Part shown: piece by piece, positions 61,507-64,000 of the stretch
Position numbering within the stretch: position 1 is the stretch's first letter
Layout of the letters: the number at the start of each line of letters is the position of its first letter
Assembly: GCA_958496175.1 (NCBI GenBank)
Contig: OY292277.1
Span: 52,463,050 to 52,527,049, forward strand
Source of the DNA: Sisyra terminalis
Taxonomy: Eukaryota; Arthropoda; Insecta; Neuroptera; Sisyridae
Direction: 5' to 3'
DNA: 64,000 nt
Made by a program: the position numbers and the translations under genes
Notes under the pieces: generated by a model
The model's database searches: none
What the model saw: the letters and a program-made list of their open reading frames with translations, nothing else
What the model was told of the DNA's origin: nothing

Positions 61507-62943
61507 ATATATATGGGGCAGTGAAGACAGAGAATAAAGAATGTTAACATATACATGTGATTGTAAAACAGATAAAATAATAATTGTCTCAATTTTCAAC
61601 TAACTAATTGTTGTCATTGGTTTCAACTGTCGTTTTGTTTTCATTCAAATGCCAATTTTTGCCATATGTCATGTTTTGTCAGTGTTGGGCTGTAAATATT
61701 TCCCAGAAAGTTACTAGTTTTCAGGTAATAGATTTAATTGGAGGCTCATATTCCTATTAGCGACATCAATATCTAGTGACGTTGCATTTTCTACTAAGTT
61801 TATAATAAGTTTATAAGTCAAAAGGAAGTCGTTTTTACAAAAAATACATTTCAAATGAATGCATTTACTTTCATTCTAAACTTTGATTAATTTCAAAGTG
61901 CAAACGACCAAGGAATTCAATATTAAATTTCACTATTTACCTTTTCATTTAGTAATTGATTACAACAACCAGAAAATAAATCGCAAGACTTCTATAAAGC
62001 CGACCCTTACCACACAACATCAGATCACGTGTCGCAAGACAATAAGACACTTTGCATGTTTAACTCTTCAGCCCAAAAAAAAAAAACATTAATTTAAGGC
62101 ATGAAATAATCGAAGGGCTTAAAAGTAATTCTATATCGCTGCTAAATTCTCAATGAACTAAAGCTGGCCAAAAAGAGCCGCCTCAGGAGTCAAATTAAGC
62201 AGATGCTCGGTCGCAAACTACCATAACCGACCAATATGCCCAACTTGTACTACCCTCCCCTTCAAAACTCCCATCAATATTGATTTAATTTCGCCAAGAA
62301 TTTTTTCAATAAATTTTTTTATCGACCGAAAAATCAGATTGCCATGTAATTTAAGCTTTGTGCAACCACTTGTAGAATAATTCGTCAACGAATTGCACAT
62401 TTTGGTCGTTTTTGTTCAGTTGAACATTTCATTTTAAAAAAAAATCCGACCGAAAAGTACCAATTTTATGAAATGATTTGAAAGTTTCCCAATTTTGTGT
62501 TTGTTAATTTAATATCAATCGAGCATAATTAATATATATGGAAACATTAAAACGAGCAAATCTGCTCACTAAGCATTATCTATATTTTCCATATCGTTTT
62601 GCAACTAATAATCAAATAGGCATTATTTATATATATAATATACGGGTAATGTTTTTTCATGTGATTTCAAAATTTGTGCAAATAAATCTCCGCTTTTAAT
62701 TAAATGTTATTACTGCATTGATAATAAATATTCGCAACGTTTAAATTCGTATTTCAAAAACCGCTCTTTTTTTTTCTTTAAATTGATTTGATGATAAAAC
62801 TATAACTACATTTTAATTACAATCATATTTAGTAGGAATTATTCTTAACTTTATATGGTTAGGAAATTGACTAATAATTATAAGTTTACTTTGAAATATT
62901 ATGCGGTTCGATCAGCGATAATGAAAGGTCATTCGGTAGCTCA
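61507..62943. other. No gene recognised
   Basis: Intergenic DNA with no repeat or coding signal I can identify. Confidence 0.6.
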
Positions 62944-63240
62944 TTAAAGTTGAAAAAGTCTGTGCAAATTATAGTTTATTGAATTCAGTCTTATTAAAAT
63001 GTGATTATTTATATTGTTAAGATTTAGCGCTCTAATAACTTCTTTAAATGCTATTGGTATGTATTTGGTTTCAGAGAATGATTTAGAAGAACTAGATGGA
63101 GAATTGAAATTGAAAACTATGTGAAGATTTTCTGGAAATTTGAACAAATTTTCCGGATGTTCATGTTGGAGAAAATCAGTGATTGAGGTCAATTTGCCAC
63201 TAGGTGTGCAACACGGTATGGTGCGATAAGGAAAAGTGTT
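62944..63240 (-). pseudogene. Possible Jockey-type fragment upstream of RT
   Basis: The minus-strand frame reads NTFPYRTIPCCTPSGKLTS, ITDFLQHEHPENLFKFPEN, then KYIPIAFKEVIRALNLNNIN. The last phrase resembles the segment just before the reverse transcriptase in Jockey elements (PxxxKEVxxAIKxLNxKKAPGxD), but the KAPG motif has become INNHI. The usual ATG is absent; the frame opens after a TAA. It is a weak, old remnant, or an unrelated exon. Confidence 0.35.
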
Positions 63241-63538
63241 AATTTGCGGAAGTTAGAAAATTACATGTCGCCGTAACGATGTGTTTTTCCGTGAATGGTA
63301 GATTTACGTTTTTCGTTGCATTTTTTATGCATACTTGAGTGATTTCTATGCCGTAGTTGCAGAGTAAATGGAACTATACTTTTCAGAAATGATTAGCACT
63401 AAAAAAACATTATTTTTAAAGGGGAACAATCGTTGGAAAGCTTTAAATACCTGAGCTTTTTCAAATTGAAAATATTCAAAATTATTTTTTTTCTATTAGC
63501 AAATAAAGGCTCTCGCCAGATAAGATGGTCTAAATTGC

Positions 63539-63554
63539 CCCGATTGCAATCGGG
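63539..63554. repeat. Perfect 16-bp palindrome
   Basis: CCCGATTGCAATCGGG, unusually GC-rich for the region. It could be a dimeric protein binding site or chance. Confidence 0.4.
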
Positions 63555-64000
63555 CTAATTTTTTTCTGAAAATATCTAACAGTATGGACAATATCTTAGC
63601 CAAGTTTCAACTCTAAAATATGACGCGTTTTTGTGTAAAAAATAAAAATATTTTTTTCCAAATTCAATATTCTCTGAAATTGTTTGATAATACTAAAAAA
63701 AGTGCTTATGAGTTTCAATATATCACTAAGTAGGACTCCGAGAAAAATTCGTTCATGAATTTGATCGATCGATCATTGTTAAAAATACGATTTATTTTTT
63801 AAAAAAAATTTTTTTATGCCAAAATCGTTTGGTACACCTTAGTTTTTTTTCTATATGGGAGAGGAGATTGTATTTTTCTTATGACCATTTCATCGTTCTG
63901 TGGATTACAAATATTTGCACAAAAATCAAAAAAAAATCTGTATTTTCCTATTAAAGCATATTTTTTGAGTCAATGTAATGACATTTAATGGTCAATTTAA

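Overview
This is a very AT-rich, gene-poor stretch of animal nuclear DNA, most likely from an insect. The evidence is short homopolymer-rich intergenic DNA, 51-57 base introns with CTAAT branch motifs, and a transposon load typical of arthropods: Jockey-clade and other non-LTR retrotransposons, mariner and Tc1, hAT-type MITEs and Helitrons ending in CTAG. I saw no bacterial operon, no complete host protein gene, no functional tRNA or rRNA and no CRISPR array. The species or order cannot be named from sequence alone.

Layout. 1-5.4 kb holds a small hAT MITE, a Helitron 3' end and a 2.4 kb non-autonomous Helitron carrying a tRNA-like Pol III promoter. 5.4-12.2 kb is mostly featureless, with a 75-base tandem array and one 94-codon ORF of unknown origin. 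12.2-16 kb holds two Jockey fragments, a 1.07 kb foldback element with a perfect 8-base target duplication, and a tandem duplication. 19.6-22.9 kb holds another foldback element and a degenerate mariner whose interior is present three times in tandem. 26-30.8 kb has decayed non-LTR C-terminal fragments. 36.9-42.4 kb has direct repeats, then a foldback element split by a Helitron. 42.4-47 kb is bounded by a pair of inverted repeats. 47.5-52.8 kb has two more Jockey fragments and an intact foldback copy. 55.8-64 kb has a Tc1 fragment, a 214-base tandem duplication, a second copy of the first foldback family and a further Jockey-like fragment.

The most interesting region is about 30.8-36.4 kb. 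On the minus strand there are at least five short introns with good donors, CTAAT branch motifs and good acceptors. They separate very small exons that are related to one another, and three of four homologous introns interrupt the same AGA codon. Two of the gene-like units start from a duplicated ~300 base 5' region followed by a short hydrophobic, signal-peptide-like ORF. I read this as a tandem array of small microexon genes, probably encoding secreted proteins and partly decayed. Insects have families built this way (the bicycle effector genes of gall-forming and other Hemiptera are one), but membership is a hypothesis only.

The rest of the window is a record of transposon activity, with nested insertions that can be ordered in time. 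No pathway connects the annotated elements.
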